From: Helicobacter sp. 'house sparrow 1'
Lineage (GTDB): Bacteria > Campylobacterota > Campylobacteria > Campylobacterales > Helicobacteraceae
Direction: 5' to 3'
Assembly (NCBI RefSeq): GCF_900199585.1
Contig: NZ_FZQY01000006.1
Coordinates: 1 to 62,441 of the forward strand
DNA length: 62,441 nucleotides
Under the pieces are notes generated by a model. The model was not told the DNA's origin, did no database searches, and saw nothing but the letters and a program-made list of their open reading frames with translations. Positions 26,003 to 33,320 of the stretch are shown here, one piece after another. The stretch's first letter is position 1. Each line of letters starts with the position of its first letter. Both the position numbers and the translations under genes were made by a program.

Positions 26003-26440
26003 TTGTTAGATTCTACATTTGAAAGTTCAAAGGCTTATTCTTTAGTTTATAAGGCTTTAGATTATCGTTCATTAAGACAAGATTTAATAGCAAGTAATAT
26101 TGCAAATGTGGATACGCCCTTTTATAGACCCAAGGATATTGACTTTGAACATTATTTATCTAGAGAGAAGGAAAGGATATTTAACTACCAACAATCTCAA
26201 GAGTTGCCAATGGCTCAAACGTCAAAAAAACATCTCAAAGGAAAGGAAATGTATCCCAATGAGGCAACTTTTTTCTTTAGAGATGGGCATTTGGCCAGAA
26301 ATGATGGAAATAGTGTAGATCTAGATGTGGAAACAAGTGAGATGGGAAAAAATAGTGTAATGTATCAGGCACTTACTGCGGCTTTAAAGAAGCATAAAGG
26401 AATTTTTGCTTATGCAGTAGATTCTGGAAAGAACTTATAA
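26003..26440 (+). CDS. flgB: Flagellar basal-body rod protein FlgB
   Basis: Proximal rod subunit of about 145 residues, exported by the flagellar type III apparatus and assembled just above the MS ring. The family core LRQDLIASNIANVDTPFYRPKDIDFE is clear. I set the start at TTG 26003 because AGGAG (25993-25997) precedes it by 5 nt and because the sigma54 promoter would start transcription near 25981, downstream of the longer in-frame start at 25970. It is first in flgB-flgC-fliE-ftsI-dsb. Confidence 0.92.
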   Translation: MLDSTFESSKAYSLVYKALDYRSLRQDLIASNIANVDTPFYRPKDIDFEHYLSREKERIFNYQQSQELPMAQTSKKHLKGKEMYPNEATFFFRDGHLARNDGNSVDLDVETSEMGKNSVMYQALTAALKKHKGIFAYAVDSGKNL

Positions 26441-26466
26441 GATTTTAGTGAAGTAGAGGAGTTATT

Positions 26467-26961
26467 ATGTCATTTTTATCAAGTTTTGATATTAGTGGGT
26501 ATGGGTTATCTGCGCAAAGATTTAGAACTAACATCATCTCAAGTAATATTGCAAATGCAAACACCACAAGAACAGCAGAGGGTGGTCCATACAGGAGACA
26601 AGAAGTTGTTTTTAAAGCTTTTGATTTTAATGAAGTTTTAAATAAGAAATTGGCTAAGGACAATGGACATCTAAAATATGAGGATCCTTTGGATGAGGGA
26701 GATTTCGCTATATTACCAAAACCTGCTATAATGAGCGTCTATGTGGATAAGGTTGTTAGGGATGACAGGGAGCCATTGATGAAATATGATCCAAGTCATC
26801 CTGATGCAAATGCGCAGGGATATGTTGCATATCCAAATGTAAATCCAGTTGTGGAAATGGCTGATTTGGTAGAAGCAACTAGAGCTTATCAGGCTAATGT
26901 TGCAGCTTTTCAGAGTGCAAAGAATATGGCAAATAATGCTATTATGATGTTGCAAGCTTAG
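26467..26961 (+). CDS. flgC: Flagellar basal-body rod protein FlgC
   Basis: Rod subunit of 164 residues. It has the N-terminal rod/hook heptad segment SAQRFRTNIISSNIANANTTRTAEGGPYRRQEV and the C-terminal NPVVEMADLVEATRAYQANVAAFQSAKNMANNAIMMLQA typical of axial proteins that pair in coiled coils. It lies 26 nt after flgB and 17 nt before fliE, with AGAGGAG upstream of its ATG. Expression follows the sigma54-controlled middle class of flagellar genes. Confidence 0.95.
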   Translation: MSFLSSFDISGYGLSAQRFRTNIISSNIANANTTRTAEGGPYRRQEVVFKAFDFNEVLNKKLAKDNGHLKYEDPLDEGDFAILPKPAIMSVYVDKVVRDDREPLMKYDPSHPDANAQGYVAYPNVNPVVEMADLVEATRAYQANVAAFQSAKNMANNAIMMLQA

Positions 26962-26978
26962 TTTTTAAGTGAGAAAGA

Positions 26979-27281
26979 ATGGAAAAAGTTCAAATAAATA
27001 AAATATCAGATTTAAATTCTCTTAATCGCTCTTCTGTTGGCAAAGTAAATGGAGCTAATGGAAATGACTTCACAAAACTACTAAAAAAGTCAATTGATGA
27101 GTTAAATGAAACACAAGAGGCTTCTGATAAGGCTTTAGCGGATATGGCAACAGGGCAAGTAAAAGATTTGCATCAAGCAGCCATAGCAATTGGTAAGGCT
27201 GAAACTAACATGAAATTAATGCTAGAGGTGAGGAATAAAGCCATCAGCGCATATAAAGAGATTTTAAGAACGCAAGTCTAG
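26979..27281 (+). CDS. fliE: Flagellar hook-basal body protein FliE
   Basis: Small adaptor of 100 residues joining the MS ring to the proximal rod. It has the family's polar N-terminus and the C-terminal signature KDLHQAAIAIGKAETNMKLMLEVRNKAISAYKEILRTQV, where the last turn (ayqEilrmqi-like) is nearly invariant. Its ATG is 17 nt past flgC, and the stop is 7 nt before ftsI, so all are on one mRNA. Confidence 0.95.
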   Translation: MEKVQINKISDLNSLNRSSVGKVNGANGNDFTKLLKKSIDELNETQEASDKALADMATGQVKDLHQAAIAIGKAETNMKLMLEVRNKAISAYKEILRTQV

Positions 27282-27288
27282 TGTTGCA

Positions 27289-29058
27289 ATGGAAGTGCAA
27301 TCTAGTTCAAAGAGTACAAGAGCCCTTAAGGTCTTTTTTACTCTCTCTTTTCTTTCTGTATGCGTTGCAATTTTTGCTTTTGTAATAAGCTATAAGGTTT
27401 TTTCAAACTCAAGTCGCAGTCTTTCTTTGATCACTTCAAAAACTGATATTGCAGTTAGAGGCGATATATTTAGTAGTGATGATTTTACACTAGCCTCAAG
27501 TAAAAAACTCTATAAAGTAAGTGTTAATACTAATTCCATCAATCCTGATAAGAAAGCACTTTTTGTTAGACTTTTCTCTATTTATAGTGGGATTGCAATC
27601 CCAGAAATCTTAGAAAAGCTTAAAAGAAGAGGATATGTAGTTTTATCATTTAATCTCACATCTGATGTTGCTAAGAATCTAAAACAACTAAATAGCAAGC
27701 TTTTGGCATTAAATGTGTTTCAAGAATATGTGGATAAAGATGGCAGATTCTTTCAGAAAATGGGCTTAAATGTTGAAGTTAGTGGTGTTAGCAGGGTTTA
27801 TGCCTATAATGATGCTTTAGAGCCAGTTTTGGGTTATGTGCAAAAAAAGGAAGAGGGATTATTGACTAAACCAAATGGTATAAAGGGGGTTGAGAGATAT
27901 TATAACCAACTTTTAGAACCCATAAAAGATGGTCTTTTAAAAGGAAAAAGAGATATAGGGTTTAATATTATTTATGATAGGGACACTCTAGTTCAAGATA
28001 GACAAGATGGGGCAGATATTTATCTGACAATTAATTTAAGATTGCAAAAGAAAATAGAAGCCCTTTTGGATAGTTTCAATACAAAATATCAAGCACAAGA
28101 GATTGTGGCAGGTGTAATGGATCCAAGTGATGGATCAATCTTGGTGCTTGCAACCACCAACCGTTTTGATCCAAAAAATATTTGGACAAATGATTATTTA
28201 AATGCCAGTATATCGGAGAAATCATTTGAGCCAGGTAGCACCATTAAGCCTATTGTATTTTCAATTCTTTTAGAAAAAAAGCTCATTAACCCCTTAGAAT
28301 CCATTGATTTAAATAAGGGATTCTATCAATTGGGGAGATACACGATAAAAGATGACACATTCCCTGTAAAAAATTCTATAGTTCAAGATGTGCTCATTCG
28401 ATCCAGTAATGTTGGGATGGTGAAATTAACCAAAAAATTAAGTGGGCAAGAATTTTATGATGGATTAAAAAGTTTTGGTATTTCAGAAACAACAGGGATT
28501 GATCTGCCATATGAAAAAAGTGGCGTGATACCAAGTCCAAAAAAGTTGTCGGGGGAAATTTATAAGGCAAGTGCCTCTTATGGGTATGGGTTGAGTAGTA
28601 CTTTTATCCAATTATTAAGGGCATATGGCGCTTTTTGTAATGATGGTTTTTTAGTCACTCCTCATTTGGTTAGTAAAATTGTGGGTATTGATGGGGTTAA
28701 AACTTTTGAATTTGAGAAAAAGAGAGCCATTTCTGCTTCAACCGCTAGAAAAATTCAAGAGATTTTGATTAAAACTGTGGAAGATGGAACAGGCAAGAGA
28801 GCAAAAATTGATGGTTTAGTGGTTGGAGGCAAGACTGGAACTGCTAGGATTGCAAAAAAGGGAGGGGGGTATTATGACGATTTATATAATGGGTCATTTT
28901 TTGGTTTTGTAAGAATGGGAAGCAAAAACTATGTGATTGGTGTTGTAACCTTTGGATCTCATGGTAAAGAGGATTATTATGGAAGCCAGACAGCCGCTCC
29001 AGTTTTTAAGGAAATTGTTCAGGCAATGCAAAAGCAGGATTTTTTAAGAAAGGAATAG
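27289..29058 (+). CDS. ftsI: Class B penicillin-binding protein (septal transpeptidase)
   Basis: Cell-division transpeptidase of 589 residues, called pbp2 in H. pylori annotations. One membrane anchor (~residues 14-36) precedes the pedestal domain and a transpeptidase domain with all three motifs: Ser317-x-x-Lys320 in PGSTIKP, SSN at 372-374 and KTGTA at 515-519. It cross-links septal peptidoglycan with FtsW, whose gene faces this operon. It is only 7 nt after fliE and so appears driven by the flagellar sigma54 promoter unless an internal promoter exists, an odd arrangement for an essential gene that is shared with H. pylori. Confidence 0.93.
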   Translation: MEVQSSSKSTRALKVFFTLSFLSVCVAIFAFVISYKVFSNSSRSLSLITSKTDIAVRGDIFSSDDFTLASSKKLYKVSVNTNSINPDKKALFVRLFSIYSGIAIPEILEKLKRRGYVVLSFNLTSDVAKNLKQLNSKLLALNVFQEYVDKDGRFFQKMGLNVEVSGVSRVYAYNDALEPVLGYVQKKEEGLLTKPNGIKGVERYYNQLLEPIKDGLLKGKRDIGFNIIYDRDTLVQDRQDGADIYLTINLRLQKKIEALLDSFNTKYQAQEIVAGVMDPSDGSILVLATTNRFDPKNIWTNDYLNASISEKSFEPGSTIKPIVFSILLEKKLINPLESIDLNKGFYQLGRYTIKDDTFPVKNSIVQDVLIRSSNVGMVKLTKKLSGQEFYDGLKSFGISETTGIDLPYEKSGVIPSPKKLSGEIYKASASYGYGLSSTFIQLLRAYGAFCNDGFLVTPHLVSKIVGIDGVKTFEFEKKRAISASTARKIQEILIKTVEDGTGKRAKIDGLVVGGKTGTARIAKKGGGYYDDLYNGSFFGFVRMGSKNYVIGVVTFGSHGKEDYYGSQTAAPVFKEIVQAMQKQDFLRKE

Positions 29059-29062
29059 GAGA

Positions 29063-29761
29063 ATGAAAAAAATATTTATTTTTTGCATTACAAGCTTATT
29101 GTTATGGTCATCAGATGTGAAGGAAAATATAATCAAAACCTTTAAGATAGAAGAGATTGATGTTCAGGTAATAGAGGTTAAGGAATTAAACAGTGGATTA
29201 AGTATCGCTATAATCCAACAAAATAATGGCGTGAGGATTCCTATTTTTACAACCAATGATGGGAAAAATGTTATGGGTATTGCCGAGCCTTTAATTTTTT
29301 CAAGTGATCATTATCAAGACATAATGCGTGATGTCTATAAAGAGGTAATGGATTATAATAAGCAAAGAAGTGATAAGGCAATTTTAGAAAATCTCAATCA
29401 GAATGCTTGGATTAATTTCAAGGGAAATGCTAAGAGTGGTAGTGTTTATCTGATACTTGATGCAAATTGTAAGTATTGCAAACAGGAATTTTCTAAAATA
29501 GATCAGTTGCTTAAAGATTATAAAGAAATCAAAGTGGTATTTTGTGGCTTGCTAGGTTTAAATTCTTTGCAAAAGGCTGCCCAAGTCTATCAAGATATAA
29601 AATCAATTACACAGCAAAAGGATAAAATAGCTTATTTGAAAAAAATATTTAGTGATGAAGTAAAGATTTCTGATAAGCTCAATACAGACTTTATTCAAAA
29701 GATTAATCAAGTGGCTATTGATGCTGGAATAACAGGTGTGCCATATATCATTATAAAATGA
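29063..29761 (+). CDS. Periplasmic thiol oxidoreductase, DsbG/HP0231-like
   Basis: Thioredoxin-fold protein of 232 residues with a short signal peptide (MKKIFIFCITSLLLWSS), an N-terminal dimerisation-like domain and a catalytic Cys136-Lys-Tyr-Cys139. It ends with GVPYIIIK, the cis-proline loop. The layout and the segment GLLGLNSLQKAAQVYQDI match H. pylori HP0231, a dimeric oxidase that supports disulphide formation in envelope proteins. It lies 5 nt after ftsI with AGGAG, so it is the last gene of the operon. Its stop codon abuts the 3' CCA of a convergent tRNA gene with no gap. Confidence 0.82.
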   Translation: MKKIFIFCITSLLLWSSDVKENIIKTFKIEEIDVQVIEVKELNSGLSIAIIQQNNGVRIPIFTTNDGKNVMGIAEPLIFSSDHYQDIMRDVYKEVMDYNKQRSDKAILENLNQNAWINFKGNAKSGSVYLILDANCKYCKQEFSKIDQLLKDYKEIKVVFCGLLGLNSLQKAAQVYQDIKSITQQKDKIAYLKKIFSDEVKISDKLNTDFIQKINQVAIDAGITGVPYIIIK

Positions 29762-29837
29762 TGGCGACCCCTGAAAGATTTGAACTTCCGTGACCACCTA
29801 GAAAGGGTGGTATCCTTGGCCACTAGATGAAGGGGTC
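29762..29837 (-). tRNA. tRNA-Glu (UUC), divergent copy with pyrimidine at position 37
   Basis: A 76-nt cloverleaf: acceptor GACCCCT pairs with AGGGGTC, discriminator G, encoded CCA. The anticodon loop CTTTCTA sits between CCACC and GGTGG, giving anticodon TTC. The D-loop is one base longer than in the other tRNA-Glu of this cluster, and the T-stem is weaker (GGAAG with CTTTC, one G-T pair). Position 37 is T, where functional tRNAs almost always have a purine. It is last in the minus-strand cluster and may be decaying or specialised. Confidence 0.8.
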
Positions 29838-29863
29838 GTAAAATAAAGGGATTATATTATTGA

Positions 29864-29940
29864 TGGCGGAGCGGACGGGGCTCGAACCCGCGACCCCCTG
29901 CGTGACAGGCAGGTATTCTAACCAGCTGAACTACCGCTCC
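29864..29940 (-). tRNA. tRNA-Asp (GUC)
   Basis: A 77-nt cloverleaf with acceptor GGAGCGG and its complement, anticodon loop CTGTCAC giving GTC, T-loop TTCGAGC and encoded CCA. It is fourth in the minus-strand cluster Lys-Glu-Val-Asp-Glu and well conserved in all arms. Confidence 0.95.
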
Positions 29941-29946
29941 ATAGAG

Positions 29947-30022
29947 TGGTGGTCGCTACAAGACTCGAACTTGTGACATCTACCTTGTAAGGGTAGCGCT
30001 CTACCAACTGAGCTAAGCGACC
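29947..30022 (-). tRNA. tRNA-Val (UAC)
   Basis: A 76-nt cloverleaf with acceptor GGTCGCT and its complement AGCGACC, D-arm AGCTCAGTTGGTAGAGC, anticodon TAC in loop CTTACAA, T-loop TTCGAGT, and encoded CCA. It is the third gene of the cluster, with a short 6-nt spacer to tRNA-Asp. Confidence 0.95.
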
Positions 30023-30053
30023 TATTGACAGAATAAGAAGAAGTAAGTAAAAG

Positions 30054-30128
30054 TGGTGACCCCTAGGGGACTCGAACCCCTGTAGCCACCGTGAAAGGGT
30101 GGTATCCTAACCGCTAGATGAAGGGGCC
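30054..30128 (-). tRNA. tRNA-Glu (UUC), canonical copy
   Basis: A 75-nt cloverleaf: acceptor GGCCCCT with AGGGGTC (one G-T pair), anticodon loop CTTTCAC giving TTC with A at position 37, strong T-stem AGGGG/CCCCT and encoded CCA. This is the normal Glu isoacceptor; the other copy at the end of the cluster differs in D-loop, T-stem and position 37. Confidence 0.95.
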
Positions 30129-30141
30129 ACTTCTACTATAA

Positions 30142-30217
<76 letters not shown>

Positions 30218-30269
30218 TACTAACATAGACTTTTAAGTTTTCAAGTGATTTCTTCAACTAGGAAGCGGA

Positions 30270-30298
30270 ATTATATTTCTTTTTTGAAAAAATGTCAA
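30270..30298 (-). promoter_or_regulatory. Consensus sigma70 promoter of the tRNA operon
   Basis: On the minus strand TTGACA (30293-30298) and TATAAT (30270-30275) are separated by exactly 17 bp, a perfect housekeeping promoter. It points into tRNA-Lys, and the predicted start is near 30262. It lies immediately after the pncC stop (30301). The downstream TTCCGC is a moderately GC-containing discriminator, which may give stringent control; that part is inference. Confidence 0.85.
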
Positions 30299-30300
30299 GA

Positions 30301-30789
30301 CTATTTCAAAGATATTATAAATTTTAATGTTTCTCTAAAAATTAGAGTGCAGGCTTTAGTCTGTATCATGTGGCGATTACCCTTTAAAAGATAATGGAAT
30401 AAATGGCTGTTTCCATTTTTATGCATTATGCCAAGATAAACATTGCCTACAGGATCATTAGTATTTTTTTGACTTGGCCCTGCAATTCCTGTGCTTGCAA
30501 TGGCTATATCGCTATTAAAGCTATTGATAGATCCTTTAAGCATAGAATCTAATACTTCTAAGCTTGCTGGTTGATAGAGTTTTATTTTATCTTCTGGGAC
30601 AGACAGCAGATTTGTTTTTATATCATTGCTGTAAGCAGTAATTCCCCCTAAAAAGCTATTTGATGCTCCATTAACTGAACTGAGATAATAACTTAATAAA
30701 CCACCAGTGAAGCTCTCAGCTGTGCAAATCTTTATTTGTTGGCGATTAAGACTAGTAATAATCTTTTTTGCAAGAAAATGATTTAGCAT
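30301..30789 (-). CDS. pncC: CinA C-terminal domain protein (nicotinamide-nucleotide amidase type)
   Basis: Stand-alone CinA C-terminal domain of 162 residues, the PncC family that deamidates nicotinamide mononucleotide in the pyridine-nucleotide salvage cycle. Motifs: TAESFTGGLLSYYLSSVNGAS, FLGGITAYSNDIK and IASTGIAGPS. I set the start at ATG 30789 because AAGGA sits 8 nt upstream inside the end of recO and the ATG follows the recO stop by 2 nt; an ATG 30 nt earlier lacks a ribosome site. It is coupled to recO and followed by the tRNA promoter. The enzymatic role is from family knowledge. Confidence 0.85.
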   Translation of the reverse strand: MLNHFLAKKIITSLNRQQIKICTAESFTGGLLSYYLSSVNGASNSFLGGITAYSNDIKTNLLSVPEDKIKLYQPASLEVLDSMLKGSINSFNSDIAIASTGIAGPSQKNTNDPVGNVYLGIMHKNGNSHLFHYLLKGNRHMIQTKACTLIFRETLKFIISLK

Positions 30790-30791
30790 TT

Positions 30792-31421
30792 TTAGATTCC
30801 TTGAAGTAATATTTGCCATAAATTTAGGGTTAATTTATCATTAAGTTTAACAGTGCTTTGATTGATTAAATACTCTTTTATATCATCAATAAAAAAAGAT
30901 ATGTTGGATCCAAGGCATTTTTGATGAGCTATAAGAAAGGATCTTGCGAGTGAAATTTGTCCTTGAAGTTCTTGAGAGCATAAAAAACAATGAGTAAAAC
31001 TTGGGGTTCTACCTTCAAAATGAAGTAAAGATGCATACATTTCTAAAATTACCCTATAGGGATTTTGTAAAGCAAGCTTAATGGCACCATTATCTAGCAT
31101 ATCAAGATAGAAGCTATCAATATTTTCAATTCCTTGAAAGTGTTTATATAAGATTTGGAGGTAGCGTTGCCAGGCCTGCAAGCGCTCAAGATCTCTTTCC
31201 CAAATAAAATTTAATGCAGTAATATTTCTAATCTTTGGGATAAAGAGACCATTTTGCTCAACCTCAAAGTCAATTTTTTTTCCTAGTTGAATGGTACTGT
31301 GTCTTGCACCATAAAAGCGATAAAGTTTTTTGATTTTAGAGTGTGTAAGAATGTAAAGAAGTATATCTTCATTTTTTTGTGGAGTAATTTTAATGATATA
31401 GCCTTGCAAAAACCACCTCAT
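30792..31421 (-). CDS. recO: Recombination mediator RecO (divergent Helicobacter type)
   Basis: Protein of 209 residues corresponding to H. pylori HP0951, identified there as RecO: it loads RecA on SSB-coated single-stranded DNA and anneals strands. The N-terminal OB-fold (MRWFLQGYIIKITPQKNEDILLYI) and a helical C-terminal region are recognisable. Only one Cys pair (HCFLCSQ) remains of the usual zinc site. The protein is shorter than E. coli RecO (242). The gene is divergent from accD, as in H. pylori. The assignment rests mainly on synteny and the N-terminal pattern. Confidence 0.75.
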   Translation of the reverse strand: MRWFLQGYIIKITPQKNEDILLYILTHSKIKKLYRFYGARHSTIQLGKKIDFEVEQNGLFIPKIRNITALNFIWERDLERLQAWQRYLQILYKHFQGIENIDSFYLDMLDNGAIKLALQNPYRVILEMYASLLHFEGRTPSFTHCFLCSQELQGQISLARSFLIAHQKCLGSNISFFIDDIKEYLINQSTVKLNDKLTLNLWQILLQGI

Positions 31422-31596
31422 TTTTAGATGTTATGATACTAAAAAGATAGTATAAAATGGGAGTTGTGATTGTATTTACTGGCTTGGTTTTGGTAAAAAA
31501 GATGCAGATTGTTTAAACAGAACACTTAGTTGAATTTAATTTAAAATTTAGAAAATAGAAAAAATACTTTAATAATAAACTAAGTAAATATTTTGA

Positions 31597-31602
31597 TATG
31601 AT
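31597..31602 (+). promoter_or_regulatory. Candidate -10 of accD operon
   Basis: TATGAT lies 35 nt before the accD start within a T/A-rich 215-bp divergent region shared with recO. No -35 is evident, as is usual in Helicobacter. A plausible but unproven promoter for accD-rlmH-dksA. Confidence 0.4.
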
Positions 31603-31636
31603 TTTGTGGAACTTTATTTAGCATCAAGGAAAAAGA

Positions 31637-32509
31637 ATGGGTTTTACAGATTTTCTAAAAAATCTTAAAAGAGATGAAAAAAGAGTGTCAAAAGACACTT
31701 CAACTTGTTGGATAAAGTGTGATGGTTGTGGGGCTTTAATGTATTACAAGGAAGTGCATTCTCAGATGTTTGTATGTCCGAAGTGTAATTATCATTTTAG
31801 AATTTCTGCTCTTGATCGTATTGGTATTTTATGCGATGAGGGAAGTTTTTTGGAATTTGATAAGGAATTAGCACCTATAGACCCACTTCAATTTGTTGAT
31901 AAAGAAAGCTATAAGCAAAGGATACAAAAATATCAAAAAAAGACAGGGAGGCCAAGTTCTGTTATTTCTGGTCAAGCTAGAATTAATAAAATACCTGTGC
32001 AACTTGTTGTTTTTGATTTTGATTTTATGGGCGGTAGTTTGGGCTCCGTAGAAGGAGAAAAAATTGTAAGAGCTATTGATCGGGCAATTAAAATGAAGCA
32101 GGCTCTGATCATCTCTTCAACAAGTGGTGGAGCTAGAATGCAGGAATCTACTTTTTCATTAATGCAAATGGCAAAGACTTCTGCTGCGCTTAATAAATTA
32201 TCTGAGGCAAAATTGCCATTTATTTCTTTACTGACAGATCCTACTTTTGGTGGTGTGAGTGCTTCCTTTGCTTTTTTGGGAGATTTGATTATTGCTGAAC
32301 CAGGTGCAATGATTGGGTTTGCTGGAGCTAGGGTTATTAAGCAAACTATAGGAGCTGATTTACCCCAGGGTTTTCAAACAGCAGAGTTTTTATTAGAGCA
32401 CGGACTGATTGATATGGTAGTGCATCGTAAGGATCTTAAAAAAACACTAAGTGATCTTATTGGAATACTGGTGTCAGAAAATGAGAATCAACCTATATTG
32501 TATAGCTAA
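31637..32509 (+). CDS. accD: Acetyl-CoA carboxylase carboxyltransferase subunit beta
   Basis: AccD of 290 residues, which with AccA transfers the carboxyl group from biotin to acetyl-CoA to make malonyl-CoA for fatty-acid synthesis. The N-terminal zinc ribbon uses Cys28, Cys31, Cys47 and Cys50. The crotonase-like core shows STSGGARMQESTFSLMQMAKT, SLLTDPTFGGVSASFAFLGD and AEPGAMIGFAGARVI, all highly conserved. It is first of a cluster with rlmH, dksA and a membrane protein. Confidence 0.97.
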   Translation: MGFTDFLKNLKRDEKRVSKDTSTCWIKCDGCGALMYYKEVHSQMFVCPKCNYHFRISALDRIGILCDEGSFLEFDKELAPIDPLQFVDKESYKQRIQKYQKKTGRPSSVISGQARINKIPVQLVVFDFDFMGGSLGSVEGEKIVRAIDRAIKMKQALIISSTSGGARMQESTFSLMQMAKTSAALNKLSEAKLPFISLLTDPTFGGVSASFAFLGDLIIAEPGAMIGFAGARVIKQTIGADLPQGFQTAEFLLEHGLIDMVVHRKDLKKTLSDLIGILVSENENQPILYS

Positions 32510-32930
32510 GGATCAAAAGGAAGATGAACTCATATTGCATTATCAAAAGTTGTGCAGACAATTTAATGCGGAGTTAAAGATTTTTAACATTTTTAATTCT
32601 GAGATTCTAAAATCTCAGAAAAAAATAAAAAAAGAGGCTATGGCAGCATATACAAAAGCCTTGCTTCCCTATTTAAATCAAGGAAGCAATGTTATTTTAC
32701 ATCCCAAAGCAAAGATGATAGACAGCTTTGAGTTTTCTAAAATTTTGCAAGATAGTGTAGTAAGTTTTTTTATTGGTGGAGCTTATGGTTTTGAGGAAGA
32801 ATTTTTAAAACGGGGTAGAGTTTTAAGTTTAAGCTCTTTGACATTTGCTCACAAGGTTGCAAAAATTGTTCTATGTGAGCAAATTTATAGAGGTTTAAGT
32901 CTTTTGAATCATCACCCTTATCACAAATAG
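32481..32930 (+). CDS. rlmH: 23S rRNA pseudouridine-1915 N3-methyltransferase
   Basis: SPOUT methyltransferase of 150 residues that methylates the pseudouridine in helix 69 of 23S rRNA. The trefoil-knot SAM site appears as FFIGGAYGFEEEFLKRG and LSLSSLTFAHKVAKIVLCEQIYR, and the nearly invariant C-terminus NHHPYHK closes the active site. I use ATG 32481 (MRINLYCIAK), which fits the family N-terminus; a start 30 nt upstream would add an unrelated peptide. It overlaps accD by 29 bp in another frame. Confidence 0.92.
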   Translation: MRINLYCIAKDQKEDELILHYQKLCRQFNAELKIFNIFNSEILKSQKKIKKEAMAAYTKALLPYLNQGSNVILHPKAKMIDSFEFSKILQDSVVSFFIGGAYGFEEEFLKRGRVLSLSSLTFAHKVAKIVLCEQIYRGLSLLNHHPYHK

Positions 32931-32948
32931 GAGTTACAAGGAGGAAAG

Positions 32949-33320
32949 ATGATAGAGCCTAGTGAGAAGCAAAAATTAAAGCAAATTTTAGAATCTAGAT
33001 TGGAAGAAATTTTGCAAAACATTGATTTGAGTAATCATAATATTGATGAGTTATTTAAGATGAATTTAAATGATGCATCAGATATTGTCTCAGCGAATTT
33101 GCAAAATAATCTTAATTCTTTGATCATTCAAAAAAATGATAGGGAGATTAGAGATATTATCAAAGCTTTAAAAAAGATTACAAAAAATACTTATGGGATT
33201 TGTGAAATGTGTGATGAAATTATTAATATAGAGCGTTTAAAGATAAAACCTCACGCAAAATTTTGTATAAAATGTCGTGAGATTTATGAAAGGGAAAAAA
33301 AAGGCAAGGAGCGTAAATGA
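32949..33320 (+). CDS. dksA: DksA/TraR-family zinc-finger transcription regulator
   Basis: Protein of 123 residues with an N-terminal coiled coil and a C-terminal zinc finger (Cys85, Cys88, Cys106, Cys109). DksA enters the RNA-polymerase secondary channel and, with ppGpp, tunes rRNA and stress promoters. The coiled-coil tip shows Asp42-x-x-Asp45, matching the functional acidic pair of DksA. It lies 18 nt after rlmH and overlaps the next gene by 4 bp. Confidence 0.9.
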   Translation: MIEPSEKQKLKQILESRLEEILQNIDLSNHNIDELFKMNLNDASDIVSANLQNNLNSLIIQKNDREIRDIIKALKKITKNTYGICEMCDEIINIERLKIKPHAKFCIKCREIYEREKKGKERK

